Below are positions 1-13,800 of a stretch of 64,000 nt of DNA, in pieces (position 1 is the first letter of the stretch; each line of letters starts with the position of its first letter). Origin of the DNA: Epiperipatus broadwayi (taxonomy: Eukaryota; Onychophora; Udeonychophora; Euonychophora; Peripatidae); contig JAQFVV010006311.1 in NCBI GenBank assembly GCA_028023455.1, forward strand, positions 436,001-500,000. Direction: 5' to 3'. Under the pieces are notes generated by a model. It had not been told where the DNA came from, ran no database searches, and worked only from the letters and a program-made list of their open reading frames with translations. Position numbers and translations under genes: made by a program.

Positions 1-454
1 CTATTTTAACAGTATAGTTATCATATTAAAGTGCAAAGTTGTAATGGTTTATCTAATAATATTATTATTTGCATTTTTGTAAATTTTGTTTGGATTACTG
101 GATTTCCATAAAATTGCCCTTTGTTATCCAATATCCTATACTTTGTTTCTTCTGTATTATGAAATTAAAATATAAAAGATTTGGATCAAAAGTACTTTAA
201 ATTAAAATTAGAATATAAAGTTATTCTTATAATAAATTTTGTTATTATTATTCTTAAATGGTTTTAGTTGAAATATTATTTTAGCTTTATTTAAATAGGA
301 TTATTATAGTTAGTCATAGAGGTATAATTGCTAATTCTTAAAGGGTTGGAATTCAATGATATTTCTATGCAGTCAAATATGTGTCTTTCATACCTATTTG
401 ACTTTTTAAAACAGTCTGTACCTCTTGGCATGGGAACACAGTCTTATGATTAAA

Positions 455-455
<1 letters not shown>
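1..455. other. A+T-rich DNA, no gene seen
   Basis: No open reading frame with family motifs, no RNA gene and no clear repeat was recognised in this stretch. It leads directly into the TTA microsatellite. Confidence 0.5.

Positions 456-541
<86 letters not shown>
456..541. repeat. (TTA)n microsatellite
   Basis: An uninterrupted trinucleotide run of about 85 bases, visible directly. Its length in the assembly may not be exact, because such runs collapse easily. Confidence 0.97.
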
Positions 542-543
<2 letters not shown>

Positions 544-672
544 TGATTTAGGTAATTATTATTCATTCGTTATTAATTATTTGATAAAGTAGTTTGAGAT
601 CAATGATTTATTATCATTTGATTACTGCTTTTTGCATCTTTTTTTGTTATTGCCCCATTGCCTTAGTAGGTT

Positions 673-675
<3 letters not shown>

Positions 676-749
<74 letters not shown>

Positions 750-779
750 ATACTGTATATATATATATATATATATATC
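676..779. repeat. (TA)n microsatellite
   Basis: About 100 bases of alternating TA with a few interruptions (a TTT near 735 and TACTG near 751). Apparent reading frames of alternating Tyr-Ile codons across it are artefacts of the repeat. A shorter TA run follows at about 892-907. Confidence 0.97.
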
Positions 780-1026
780 TACATATATTGTACAAAAATC
801 TCAAACTTTTTGAACTATATAAAAGAAACTAATAGAAGTAAGATATATAAAATCAATTACACTAATTACATTACAAAAATAATTGTATGAATATATATAT
901 ATATATAAAACATCAATTAAATTAACTAACTATTAGTTAGTGATAAATGGATAAAAAATTATATAATATACATTTGCTAACATGCACAAGCACACAAAGC
1001 TGAGGACAAATAAAGAAATGTATATG

Positions 1027-1270
1027 TATTGTAACGGACCGTAAAATGTACCGGGTGTCTACAGGGTAAGATATTTAATTAATTGATGCCCCAAATGTTT
1101 GGGTTGCCAAAATATGTAACGGACTGTAAAACCTTTTAGGATAGTACACCCAGAGCCTTCTCTACTTACAGGTCCTATTACTACTCGGGGTTCTAACTCA
1201 GTGTAGACATTTGCCTTTAACTCTGCTCAAGGATGGAATTAAATAGGATGGCAATAATGTGACCTCTATA
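1027..1270. other. less A+T-rich island with a repeated 16-mer
   Basis: This 240-base patch is clearly richer in G+C than its surroundings. The word GTAACGGACYGTAAAA occurs at 1031-1046 and again at 1116-1131, 85 bases apart. A TATA-like CTATATAGA lies near 1266. Elements of LTR retrotransposons often begin TGTAACGG, so this may be the worn end of an LTR, but no partner LTR or coding region was found nearby. The identity is not established. Confidence 0.35.
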
Positions 1271-3232
1271 TAGATCCTTAATGGCTATTGCTAATAATAA
1301 ATTAAAATCTGTATGCATGTATAATAGCTATACTGGTGAGTGAAGTATGAATGATGCTTGATAATCTAGAGACCAGAGAAACAAAGGTTTTAACTTCAAA
1401 CAATAAATATTTATTAACAGATCATGCTTATAGTTATAATATTTATAAATCAACAGAATATATACATGATTATTATAAAACATTAATTTATCTCTACAAC
1501 AATATGACTAGCTGTAATTCAAATATTAAAATATGGGTTGAAATAAGAATTATAAAATTTAGTGCATAATTTACAATAATGTATTAATTATTTTGAATAT
1601 AAAATTATATTACTAATGTACGATTATCATTCTGTTTATGTCATTTAAATCTACCTCAAAGTTATGTCCATGAATTGCTAATTTGTGTTTTGTATAGTTA
1701 AGAAAATATTATATATATTTACTTATTGATTAGTTTGATTTTACCGTATTAATTATTTAATAAATGTAAATATTTAAAATCTTACCTTTTGTTTCAGTCA
1801 TTGTCCAGTTTTAAACCTTCCATTATGATAATATTTTATTTACAAACATATATAATATATTGATGTATAGTTTGAGTTGTGCACCTCTCTCACCCTATAA
1901 AAATCTAAACAAATGGGTTCTTTTGTTTTTTTTTTAAAAAAAAATGTTTGCTACACTTGAATATAAGAGTGAGAAAAATTCACAACCCAACTCTCAGTAT
2001 ACATTTAAAAAAAAAATATTTGAAACATAAAATATAATGAAATTTTGGAATTCCTTAAAACAATAGCACATTAAATTTTTAAGAGCAGCTTCTGTATTCT
2101 TAGCAGATAATGTCTTTCTTTCCTTCATGTATATTAAATCATGTTGACGTTCTAAGCATTACAATTCCCATGACGAAATTGAATCCCTCGGCGTTTGATT
2201 TTAAAGCCATGCATTTCCATTCCATAACAAGATTTTTCCACGTTGATTTAAACAATATATACCAATAAATATGATCCTCCATCACACGTCAACGACACCA
2301 AGAGGATAGAAAAATCCCCTGACATTCAATTAGCAAAAGTGCATTTTTAGATTTTATTTACACAATATAAATTATTAAATATGAATCCTTTTTTTAAAGC
2401 TTACGTTATATTATAAGGCGAACGCTATTTCTATGCAGTTTTATTTATATATGTATGAAACGTATGATAAAGATTTTACTTTTAAAATAATGTTAATAAA
2501 GTTCTATTTCATCATTAGTTGATTTTATTTTATCCCAGAAACATTTGATAGCAATTATATTTTTTTAACAATGTTAAATAACTATGATGCTCTTAGCATT
2601 TATTTGAACGAACGAAAGTTCATCAATTAAATAATGTTTTTTTTTTCTTTTTAAAACATTTTACACTTATCAATAATAAAATTCCAAATATTAAATAGTT
2701 GAATATTAATAAAGAATGGAAATCCTAATAACTAATATAATAAATAAAATATTCTTTACAACTTTACTTTCATGCACTTCAGTTGAACAAGAAAAACCAA
2801 CAACAAGTAAAAAAAAATCTGTTGCTTAGATATTTTTCCACGTTCCCAAAATCAACAAAGGTTTACTCTTTTTTTCCTCTTTTAAACAAAAGAAACGTGG
2901 TTACTAGAATTTAATGTTAAATATTCTTTTTTTTATTTTGTCACGTCATGATTTAAAATCTACATTCATGTATATATATGTGTATATGTATATATTTTAT
3001 TTTACATTTAATAAAAAAAAAATAAATGTGTTCATTCCTTCCTGAATATATGGTTATGTTTGAGTGTATATATATGTGTATATGTCTCCAAATATCTAAA
3101 AAAAAAAAAAAAAATTAGGTTTTAAAAATTGGCTGCTTATTTAATCTTTATACATTTTTATCCTAAAACATCAGTTACTTATTATTATTTTTTTATAAGA
3201 ATTGGACATCACCTTACAATATATATATATAT
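1271..3232. other. unassigned A+T-rich DNA
   Basis: No supported gene. A 72-codon open frame at 1351-1569 matches nothing recognised. A patch at about 2090-2340 is less A+T-rich. The phrase TTTTTCCACGTT occurs at about 2235 and again near 2834, which could be regulatory or the trace of an old repeat. Neither reading can be supported further. Confidence 0.4.
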
Positions 3233-6200
3233 TGTGCCCTTTTCTATAGGCCAGTAATGATTGCAACAGTCAATTACTGAAATTTCTGAATTTTTAGAAT
3301 ATGTTCTTTTAATACATTAATTACTAGTTTGTCGATTATATTTTTAAAGTGCAATTTAAAGCTAAAGAAAATAAGTGGTATATAAATTTTATGGCGAATT
3401 ATTTTAAAAGTAGTTAAGTAAAGTTTAAAATATTGTTTCATATGGTTAAAAGCTGGCCATATTAAATAACACAGCTTGAGAAATTAAAAATATGTTTAAT
3501 AAATTCGTTTAATGATTTCGAAAAACTGATAAGTTAAATAAATACATTCAAAATTGTAAACCTATTTAAATAATTAGAAATTATTGCAGTATATTTTAAA
3601 ATAAACTTTGTGATTGTAAAAATTATGTTCAATTCTATATTTTTGAATTAACTATTTAGAATTTTTTTATAATTATTTTATATAATATGATTGGTATATC
3701 AATTTTATAAAACTGGGCAGAGAAATAGATTAAAAATCGTCTATCAAAGTTATTAATCATGTGACTTTTAATGTATACTTTCACACACACGCTTGTTAGA
3801 ATTTAATAACAAAGTTTGTGTATTATAGAAGTTGGATATAATGATTATTTATCATAGAAGTGAATATTAAAATATTACATAGTTATTTCTAAATGCTTAA
3901 ATGATGTAATAAAGATGAATACATTCATAATATAAAAATTAAATATTTTATTTAAATAAAAATAGATAAATTGAATATTAAGAAATGGAATAAGTTATTA
4001 AATGTTATTTTAAAAGATTAAATAATTTAAATAAAGTTATAATTGAATTAAAAGTGGTATTTTATAATATTTTTTAAATTTTATTACGTCATAATTTCTA
4101 ATTTTGAAATTCAATTCTACTTGAAATTGAAAATATGTAAATTTGTTCTCAAGCTAAAGTAAGAATTAACCAATAGGAATAGGTATTCTTACAGACTATA
4201 AATATGAATTGTACGGGGTATAAGGGAGACTAATAATGTATTGAAACTGGAGAAAGGTAAATTATAACTATCAAAAAGATAGTATTTTTAAATTTTTTAT
4301 TTTAGTCAATTTTTTTTTTGGTACTTTCTTATCGTTTATTTTGCAAAACTAATTGATAATTTTAAGGAAGTATTTTGCAAAAGGAAAGTTTAGAAAAAAT
4401 TATATATTTAGAAACTTTGTGGAATTGATTTTCTAATTTTTAAAGTACTTACCAGTCGTATTTTATCTAAAAGTTTAACCTAAACTTCGCAATAAAAAAA
4501 TGGATATACTATGAAATAAAATGGATATAAGTAGTAATGCTGAAAAAATATTTGAAATATTTATTGATACAGCTTTATTAATATTTCACCAAAGAACTGT
4601 TTTGGTATATAAAAACCACAGCTCGGACATTATACGGAGTCTAAAAAATGTATTGAAACGTATTATTTATAAGTTTATCCAAGATTTATTTTTAAATAGT
4701 AATAAGACAATTATATTTCATGAATTATTTTATATAATATGATATTCAAAGGAGTAAAATGTTATATCCTTTCTGAAGGTAACATTTTTTTTTTTTTTAA
4801 AAGAGATTTATAAAAATACCAAACGAAAGTTTAAATGTATCAAGAAGGAAACTTATATAAAAAAGTGAACACATAGTTGAATAAAAGATGGATCCATGGA
4901 AATACAAATAGTACTTAAAAGTTTATCGAATATTTTAAAAGTTAAATTAGATGGATTGATGCATCGGATACGCAGAGAATATTGGTAGAGAAGATTAAGA
5001 AGCTTCACGGGATTAATTAATATTATGATTTAATAATTATCGTCTTAAATACTAAAACCAAGGATTATTTTCTATAAATTTTACTAAATGGATTAATAAT
5101 TATTTTTATTTTAAACTTTAACACGCTTGGAGGAGAACATTTTTAAAACTCTAGAGAAAATAATAAACATTTTGGACTTATCAGGAACTATCGTCAAGAA
5201 AATATGTAATTATAGTTTTGATTCCTTTTATTTTGTTAACCTAGTTTAAATCTAAATTTTTATATAAGATTAGGAAAAACATAAAAACATTAATTTATTA
5301 ATATTAAAATTTTATAATATAACAATCTAATAATTTAACTAAAAATATTTTAATATAAAGTGTATGGGTGTAAAATTTTTTTATATCTGCAATGCTCAAA
5401 TGGATAGAGGAAGCCTACTGAACACGATGACTAGATAAAGGTTATTGGTAATAATAACTATTGATAATTTATAATGTATATTTTTTTTGTTTTCTTTAGA
5501 TCATCCATAAATTGGAAGAATGAAGTGTAAAAGTTTTTTTACTTATATGTACCGCATTTCATACAACATTTTAAAAAACATTATGAGATAGGATTGATTT
5601 GGAAATATGCATACGACGATTTTTTTTTTTATTAGTGATATAATCCAACATAACAAATAATTATGTGATTCTTTTAAAATTTTCATGTTATTGGATATTC
5701 AAATATTGTCTAAGTAGATTGTATATGATTAAACATACAGAGCAATGAAGTAAGCAGACTTTTCTTATGGAATCGTAAGATTGTTTAACTATTAATGAAT
5801 TTTATTTATTGTTTTTGTAAATGCAAATAGTTATTTATCGATGTAAGATGTGAAAAATCTTGAGAAATAATGTTGAGATAGTGGCTTGGAAGTACTTAGT
5901 GAACAGGAAACCAAGATGATGTTTTAAGAAATAGGATGTTATAAGGAATGAAAATAATATTTAGTCTTTATGTGAATATCAGCATAGTTAACAAAGCCCT
6001 ATGACTGATACACATGTTATTTGGACAGTGTTTATATTTCTTTAAATATTTGATGTTCTAATAAAGCTGAAGAAATAGCTTTAACATCGTCCCTGTACTA
6101 GAGGATATTAGGCAGGTAAATGTCATACCTCTTCGCACTGTACCATGATTTTGAGATATGTTAAGAGTAATACTCTAGTTTTCTTCCTTAATCCTATGCA

Positions 6201-8020
6201 TCTGTTTTCGCTATCTTTATTTCATGTAACTGCATCATTTAGTAAGATATGCTTAAGAGAAATGATAAATAATTTAGAACTTAGGTTATGCTATCGTTTT
6301 GTATAAGATTGGTTTATTTGCTTAGAAGGAATAGGACGTTATAACTTAAAATTGAAGATCCAAAGTATTCTAAGGAAAAGAAAGAATCATAGAATATATT
6401 TTTGAATTTTACTTCGGAAAATGAAATATAAATTTTTAAAATAGAGTATCTAAACAAAGATATTTTCTTTAAAGTGATAATAATTTTAAATGCTTTAGTA
6501 TTATTTTTTAAGAGAAAATAAGTATTGCATATTTTTAAAATACAATAGCACAAAGTAAATTATGTAAACAATATGCCTAGTATATTTTTTGTTTATTGAT
6601 TAACAGAAATATATTAATGATTACACTTATATCATACTAAAGTAAGGCTTAAAGAAGAATATATTATGATTAGTAAACATTGTGTGATAAATACTAAAAT
6701 CTAGTACTGAATTTTGGATAATATTTTGTGTAACATCTTTGACTTTGCAAGATGAAATTTTTTTAATATTTTGAGAAGTCCATAGTCATTATAAAATTTT
6801 GTTTTCTATAGAATGTTTTTCTAAGTATGAATTTTAAAATAAGACAGTTTAACAATATTAAGGATAAAAATGCTGCTAATAAAGTAGATAAACATATTTG
6901 TAATAAGTTAACCATAATGAGAAACCAAATAGTAAATATTTTTTTAAAATTTGTCCTAAATCTAAATAAAGATATAATTGAAATATAAATTATTTTTTTA
7001 TAACCCGGTAGATTAAACTGTAAAGTAAAAAGGTTAAGGATATCTATCGTAAATATGTAAATAAATTGTTTATTTATTTGTCATTAGTAATAAACTTTGT
7101 TAAATTTTGTTATTTCAAAAATTTTGTGTCCGAGTTATTTATTTCTCCACATCGCCGCATGAAATCACGATATATGCATAATAATTGAAATGTAAATATA
7201 TAATTTTACACAAAAAGATAAATAGAGAATTATTTAAGAATTTAAATATTTTATTGGTATTCATTTAATTAAATAATTATAATTTACATTGTTTTATTGG
7301 TCATAAATCATTATCACAATATTATATTAAATTATATGCTATCAGTTGCAAGCACATACATTTCATGTATCAGATTATCAAATGCTACCACGTATTTATA
7401 TTTATTATATCTTACAAAGATAAAAGATTATATAAAATTATTTTATTATGGTAATAAAAAAATATAACGAAAGAAAAGATACCCATAGTAACTAAACAAT
7501 GAAGAATATTATTATTATTAGTTTAAGGTAGGTAGATTATGACATAAAGTCCCTTCTCATATTTTACTACCGTATTTTTAAATTAACTTAGAATAAACTT
7601 TATGAACCTGAGATTATTTTATTGAGCTAGATTATTATAAAATAGAAGATTAAGATTTAATTATTGGTTTAATCTTAGTGAGTAGAAGTTATTGTGTCGT
7701 AAGAATACTTGTGAGTTTGTTATTAAAAATAGTGTCAAAGGTGATAGGTTCTTATGCCATTGAGTAGTAAACCTGTGGGATATTACATCAATGTAATCTA
7801 TCTTGACACCTGTATTTTCTTCACTTCAAGTCCTTATGAAAATATTAAATATTTCTTTAACTTATTTTTATAAATTGAACTTTATTCGAATTTTAAATTT
7901 GAGCTAGTGGAATATTTAATTTAATGCTGAATATTTTATTTATTAATTATTAACTGAGCTAGAACCCGTTTTATTTTATATCATATACTATTCTGAGGTA
8001 AGGAAGTATGAGAGCAAGGC
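3233..8020 (+). repeat. 5' copy of the giant direct repeat (putative 5' LTR)
   Basis: It starts with TG at 3233, right after a TA run. Homology to the second copy can be followed to about 7741, where the second copy enters the N gap, so the true end is undefined. An end just before the primer-binding-site-like sequence at 8028 is assumed. Short open frames inside, such as 4521-4742, are not conserved: the matching frame in the other copy at 12225 is broken by loss of one A. The repeat therefore looks non-coding. Confidence 0.75.
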
Positions 8021-8175
8021 TAGATTATGGCCCCCTCAACGTGGTTGGCATCAGATATAGTGGAGCCACACACAGGGTTAGGTTAGATTATGGCGTCAAC
8101 TTTAGGCCTGAGATGTGTTAGTAAGGGCATCGATTCAACCAACAGAAGGTTAGATTTTGCTCGTCCAACGACTGC
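8015..8175 (+). repeat. three imperfect repeats of a TAGATTATGG...CAAC phrase
   Basis: The phrase, a variant of GGTTAGATTATGG followed shortly by CAAC, appears at about 8019-8040, 8077-8101 and 8148-8170, at intervals of 60-70 bases. The first copy overlaps the putative primer-binding site. The patch is also richer in G+C than its surroundings. It may be a leader repeat of the retroelement. No function is established. Confidence 0.45.
8028..8044 (+). other. putative primer-binding site, lysine-tRNA-like
   Basis: TGGCCCCCTCAACGTGG resembles TGGCGCCCAACGTGG, the primer-binding site complementary to the 3' end of tRNA-Lys in many retroelements. It differs by one substitution and two extra bases. 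Its place, just inside the 5' copy of the long repeat, is where a primer-binding site should be. The sequence just upstream does not end in an obvious CA, which weakens the call. Confidence 0.4.
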
Positions 8176-8186
8176 ACAATGTGTAG

Positions 8187-8223
8187 TTGGGAATACAATC
8201 GATAGGTCGATTGTGGTACCCAA
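8187..8223 (+). other. leader hairpin
   Basis: The arms TTGGG...ACAATCGA and TCGATTGT...CCCAA pair as 8 + 5 base pairs around a small internal loop, closed by a TAGG tetraloop. Within a retroelement leader, such a hairpin could act in packaging or dimerisation. That is inference only. Confidence 0.5.
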
Positions 8224-8869
8224 TCATTAAGGCTACGGATATATTAGGAAAGGAGTTTTAAAAAAGTAGTCACAGTACAATGGTTGCATTTGAATTTGTT
8301 CACGTAACTTTGAAGATTATTGATAGGTATATCTCACAGAAGATAAATAATTTAATATTTTATTATAGCAATAATTATTTAGGATTTGATTAATATTGTG
8401 AATTAAGTGTTTATTATTAAAACTATTGCAATTTTATGTGGTATATAATCTGATTGTTTAAAGAAAATATTATTATATTGTTTGTAAACAATTATATAAA
8501 ATAAAATTCAAAATACGCATATGTGGCTTAAGGATTATTTTATTTTTTATGTTATGACCATGTCAATTATTTGAAATATTAACGATATATTTTGAAAATA
8601 TTTTAATATGTGCAACATATCTGTGAATCATGCATGTGGGAAATAATGTTTTGACACAACATAATGTTAATCGTTATTGTTATTTAGGATTAGATTGTAT
8701 GAGGGTAAAGGAGGTACTATCTATAGTTTATTGTGGGTGATGGTTAGATGGGGATAAAAGAAACTGGTAAGGAACTATTTTTATGAAACATTAATAGTAA
8801 TATATTGTTTAAATATTGAGTTTTGAAAAAGCATATTTGTAAAAAAAAAAAAAGAACAATCAAGATAAT

Positions 8870-10560
8870 AAATTTAGAGAGTGAAATATCTGAGTTTATT
8901 GTCGATGATATCTGTGAAGAGAAAAAAAGAAACAGAAAACTCTAATCAGAAAATGGAAACAGTTGTAGATAGTGTCCCCAATTATAGATAGTAAAATGAA
9001 AGAAGAGGAAGAAGTTATAGAAAATTAAAACAGTGGAAGAAAAGATACTGGTATCTAAAAAGGAGGAAGAAGAAATCCTAGAATCTTCTAACTGATGTTA
9101 ATGTTTAGAGAGATGTTAGATTCTTTTAAAAAAGAGATGAAAGAAGAAATGAGTAAAAATAGAGAAGATAGAAATATAAAATTTGATATTCTCTTATTGA
9201 AAATATGAATAAAAGTAATATAAATTCAGAAGTTAAGTCTGATGTTCTTGGTGAAAATTCTGAGTAAACGTAATCTGAAATTAGACTCTGATTTAGAAGA
9301 TGGTAAATCTTTTGGAAGAAATGTAGAAGAAAATAAATCTTATAAGGAAAAATATTGTAAACCCACTGATTTAGTCTAAGAAAGTGTTGAAGATGAAAAT
9401 CATCTGTTGGGATAGTTAGTCGAGATGTTAAAGTAGTAGATACTTCAATTTGAAAAATAAATTAGAGGAGAAAAAATAAATCTCAAAATATTGAATAAAA
9501 GATTATAGAAATTGAATCTAATCCACCAATTGAAATAACTGATAAGGATATAGCACATAAGAAAGTATCGCATGGGAATAAGTAGTAAATCTGTTGAAAT
9601 AATTAGTACAGATTTGGAAAAGAATCAAGAATCCATTGATTTAATTAGGCTGAAAATGTGATAGATGGCAAAAGAAATTGTAGAGATGGTAAATATGGTA
9701 GTCCACAATTCATTGACAGCAGGAAACATAGATTCTTGTTAAATTAGGAGATAAAGATAGATAGTAATGATGTATCATTTGTTAAGATAGCAGATGACGA
9801 ATTTAAAAAGATGAGTCTTATATTAAATTCGCTAGTAAAAGAAAGTCCAGCTATTTGTTGGAAAAACTATTATAAATAATGAAATGATTTATGAAGAAAA
9901 AGAAGATTCAGAAAAAATCTATTGAAATAATGTAAGTAGAAGGAATGAATTATATAAAAGAATACTGAAAAAATCCCAAAAGAATATTTTGAATTGACTA
10001 ATGAAATGATAGGAGTGAGTCAATCCTATGAAAGATTAGTTGGTGAAAGGTCTATAGATCAACTTAATAGTTTTAAAAAATATTATATTGATGACAAAAG
10101 ATTTGGTAAATCTACAGGGATGAAAGTTTATCTCTTCAGAGCAAAAAGTATTTAAAAGTTGTTGGAACATGAGTTACCAAAAATTATTGATAAAAGTAGT
10201 AATAAATTTAAAAGTAAATGCAAGATGTGATATCTAAATGCTAAAGTTAATGATAGAAATATATTTGTTTACAATTTGATATTTCTAAAGAAATATTAAG
10301 CTTTAAAGGAATTAGAAACTTGATACCCTAATGGTGAATTTATAAGAAAAAATTGAATCAGAATAAAGATATAAGCCTGCAAGATAAAAGTAAGACTTAA
10401 ATGCTCTAAAGCACGAGAAATCTCAGGACAGATTTTCTTAAGAATAATCTTAATAAATCGATGAAGATAGGAAAAAGCTAAGATGAGACTTAAGGAAGTC
10501 GAGAGAGAATTAAAGTTTAGATTTAGAAAAAAAAACCTAACGATTAAGACAACAATTCTG
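8870..10560 (+). pseudogene. decayed purine-rich coding region inside the LARD-like element
   Basis: The plus strand is strongly purine-rich here and full of Lys, Glu, Asp and Asn codons, unlike the flanking repeats. Only fragments stay open: about 36 codons from 9101, with a Lys/Glu-rich stretch typical of a coiled coil, and about 65 codons at 9958-10155, which include SYERLVGE and YYIDDKRFGK. Stops and frameshifts break the rest. The position between primer-binding site and polypurine tract suggests an old gag-like gene, but no CCHC knuckle, protease or reverse transcriptase motif was seen. The product family is not recognised. Low-complexity expansion of GAA/AAA repeats is the alternative. 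Confidence 0.4.
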
Positions 10561-10878
10561 GATAAGACGTATATTTAAAAATATATTATAACCTTATTTT
10601 TACAAAACAAATAGAAAACTTTAAAATGTAGTAACTTAATTATCTTGAATATGATAAGTGAAAGTGTCAAAAAAAAAATTTTTTTAGTATTACTAGTTGA
10701 GGTTCTGAGTGTAATGTCCGAATATTTTTATAAGTTTGTATTAAAACAGTATATTCTTTTATATTATTTCATTACAGTAGAAGTAGAAATTTGGTTATAG
10801 CTAAAGTGATAAAAATATTAAGTATCAATAGATAGAGTAAATATTAAGATAGATGTTTAATTTAAAATTTTTATTGTT

Positions 10879-10887
10879 GAGGGAGGG
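10879..10887 (+). other. polypurine tract before the 3' repeat
   Basis: GAGGGAGGG followed by TTTA stands directly before the TGTG that opens the second long repeat. The first copy is preceded by a TA run instead. A polypurine tract at exactly this place primes plus-strand synthesis in LTR retroelements, and it favours the LTR reading over simple tandem duplication. Confidence 0.55.
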
Positions 10888-10891
10888 TTTA

Positions 10892-13800
10892 TGTGCCCTT
10901 TTCTATAGGGGCCATGTAATAGTTCATAAGAGTCAATTACTAATAAAAAATTTAAATTTCTTAAGAATATGTTCTTTTAATACATTAATTATAGTTTGTC
11001 GATTATATTTTTAAAGTACAATTTAAAGCTAAAGAAAATACGTGGTATATAAAATTATAGCGAATTATTTAAAAAGTAGTTAAGTAAAGTTTAAAATATT
11101 GTTTCATATGGTTGTAAAAGCTGGCCATATTAAATAACACAGTTATAAAAAAGCTGGCAATATTAAATAATACAGCTATAAAAATTAAAAGTATATTTAA
11201 TAAATTCGATTTTAATAGTTTAAAAACTGATAAGTTAATAAATACAGTATTTAAATTTGTAATCATATTTAAAAATAGTCAAAATTAATATAGTAATATT
11301 TTAAAATAAACTTTGTGATGGTGAAAATTATATCTAATTCTATATTTTAAAATTATTCTTCCAAATTTTTTTATAATTATTTTATATAACTATAATAAGT
11401 GTATCAATTTTATAAAACTGGGCAGAGAAATAGATTAAAAATCGTCTGTCAAAGTTATTAATCATGCGACTTTTAATGTATACTTTGCACACACGCTTGT
11501 TGCAGAATTTAATAACAAAGTTTGTGTATTATAGAGTTGGATATAATGATTATTTATCATAGAAGTGAATATTAAAATATTACATAGTTATTTTTAAATG
11601 CTTAAATGATGTAATAAAGACGAATACATTCATAATATAAAAATTAAATATTTTATTTAAATAAAAATAGATAAATTGAATATTAAGAAATGGAATAAGG
11701 TTATTAAATGTTATTTTAAAAGATTAAATAATTTAAATAAAGTTATAATTGAATTAAAATTGGTATTCTAAATAATATTTTTAAATTTTATTACGTCATA
11801 ATTTCTAATTTTGAAATTCAATCTACCTGAAACTGAAAATATGTAAATTTGTTTTCAAGATAAAGTAAGAATTAACCAATAGGATTGAGGTATTCTTACA
11901 GACTATAAATATGAATTGCACGGGGTTATAAGGGGAGATTAATAATGTATTGAAACTGGAGAAAGGTAAATTATAACATCAAAAAGATAGTATTTTTTAA
12001 AATTTTATTTTAGTCAATTTTTTGGTACTTTCTTATCGTTTATTTTGCAAAACTAATTGAATAATTTTAAGGAAGTATTTTGCAGAAGGAAAGTTTAGAA
12101 AAAAAATTATATATTTAGAAACTTCGTGGAATTGATTTTCTAATTTTTAAAGTACTTACAGTCGTATTTTATCTAAAAGTTTAACCTAAACTTCGCAATA
12201 AAAAATGGATATACTACGAAATAAAATGGATATAAGTTGTAATGCTGAAAAAATATTTGAAATATTTATTGATACAGCTTTATTAATATTTCACCAAAGA
12301 ACTGTTTTGGTACATAAAAACCACAGCTCGGACATTATATGGAGTCTAAAAATGTACTGAAATGTATTATTTATAAGTTTATCCAAGATTTATTTTTAAA
12401 TAGTAATAAGACAATTATATCTCATGAATCATTTTATATAATATGATATTCAAAGGAGTAAAATGTTATATCCTTTCTGAAGGTAACTTTTTTTTTTAAA
12501 GAGATTTATAAAAATACCAAACGAAAGTTTAAATGTACTCAAGAAGGAAACATATATTAAAAGTGAACACATAGTTGAATAAAGATAGATCCATGGAAAT
12601 ACAAATAGTACTTAAAAGTTTATCGAATATTTTAAAAGTTAAATTAGACGGATTGTTGCATTGGATACACAGAGAGGAATATTGGTAGAGAAGATTAAGA
12701 AGCTTCCTATGGGATTAATTAATATTATGATTCTAGAATTATAAAGTCCTAAATACTAAAACCAAGGATTATTTTCTATAGATTTTACTAAATGGATTAA
12801 TAATTATTTTTATTTTAAGCTTTAACTTGCTTGGAGGAGAACATTTTTAAAACTCTAGAAAGTAATAAGCTTTTTGGACTTATCAGGAACTATTACACAA
12901 AATATCTAATTATAGTTTTGATTCCTTTTATTTTGTTAACCTAGTTTAAATCTAAATTTTTATATAAGATTAGGAAAAACATAAAAAACATTAATTTATT
13001 ATAATATTAAAATTTTATAATATAACAATCTAATAATTTAGCTAGAAATATTTTAATATAAAGTGTATAGGGTGTGAATTTTTTTATATCTACAATGCTC
13101 AAGTGATATAGAGGAAGCCTACTGAACTAGGATAACTAGATAAAGGTTATTGGTAATAATAATAACTATTGATAATTTATAATGTATATTTTTTTGTGTT
13201 TCTTTAGATCATCCATAAATTGGAAGAATGAAGGGTAAAGTTTTTTTTACTTATGATGTTTTGCATTTCATACAACATTTTAAAAAGCACTATGAAATAG
13301 GATTGATTTGAAAGTATCATGTACAATTTATTTTATTAGTGATATAATCAACATAACAAATAATTATGTGATTCTTTTAAAATTTTCATGTTATTGGATA
13401 TTCAAATATTGTCTAAAGTAGGTTATATATGATTAAGCATACAGGAAGTAATGTAGTAAAGCAACTTTTCTTATGGAACATTAAGATTGTTTAACTATTA
13501 ATGGATTTCATTTATTGTTTTTGTAAATGCAAATAGTTATTTATCGATTTTACATGTGAAAAATCTTAAGAAATTAATGTTGAAGATAGTGGCTTAGAAG
13601 TACTTAGTAGTACACGAGACCAAGATGATGTTTTAAGAAATAGGATGTTATAAGGTATGAAGATAATATTTAGTCTTTATGTGAATATCAGCATAATTAG
13701 CAAAGCACTATGACTGATACACATTTTATTTGGACAGTGTTTATATTTCCTTAAATATTTGATGTTCTAATAAAGCTGAAGAAGAGCTTTAACATTGTTC

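Noticed and set aside
594-890. Open frames of repeated Tyr-Ile codons
   Set aside because: They are translations of the TA microsatellite and carry no protein signal.
4521-4742. 73-codon open frame inside the giant repeat
   Set aside because: The matching place in the second copy (from 12225) loses an A and breaks the frame, so coding is not conserved.
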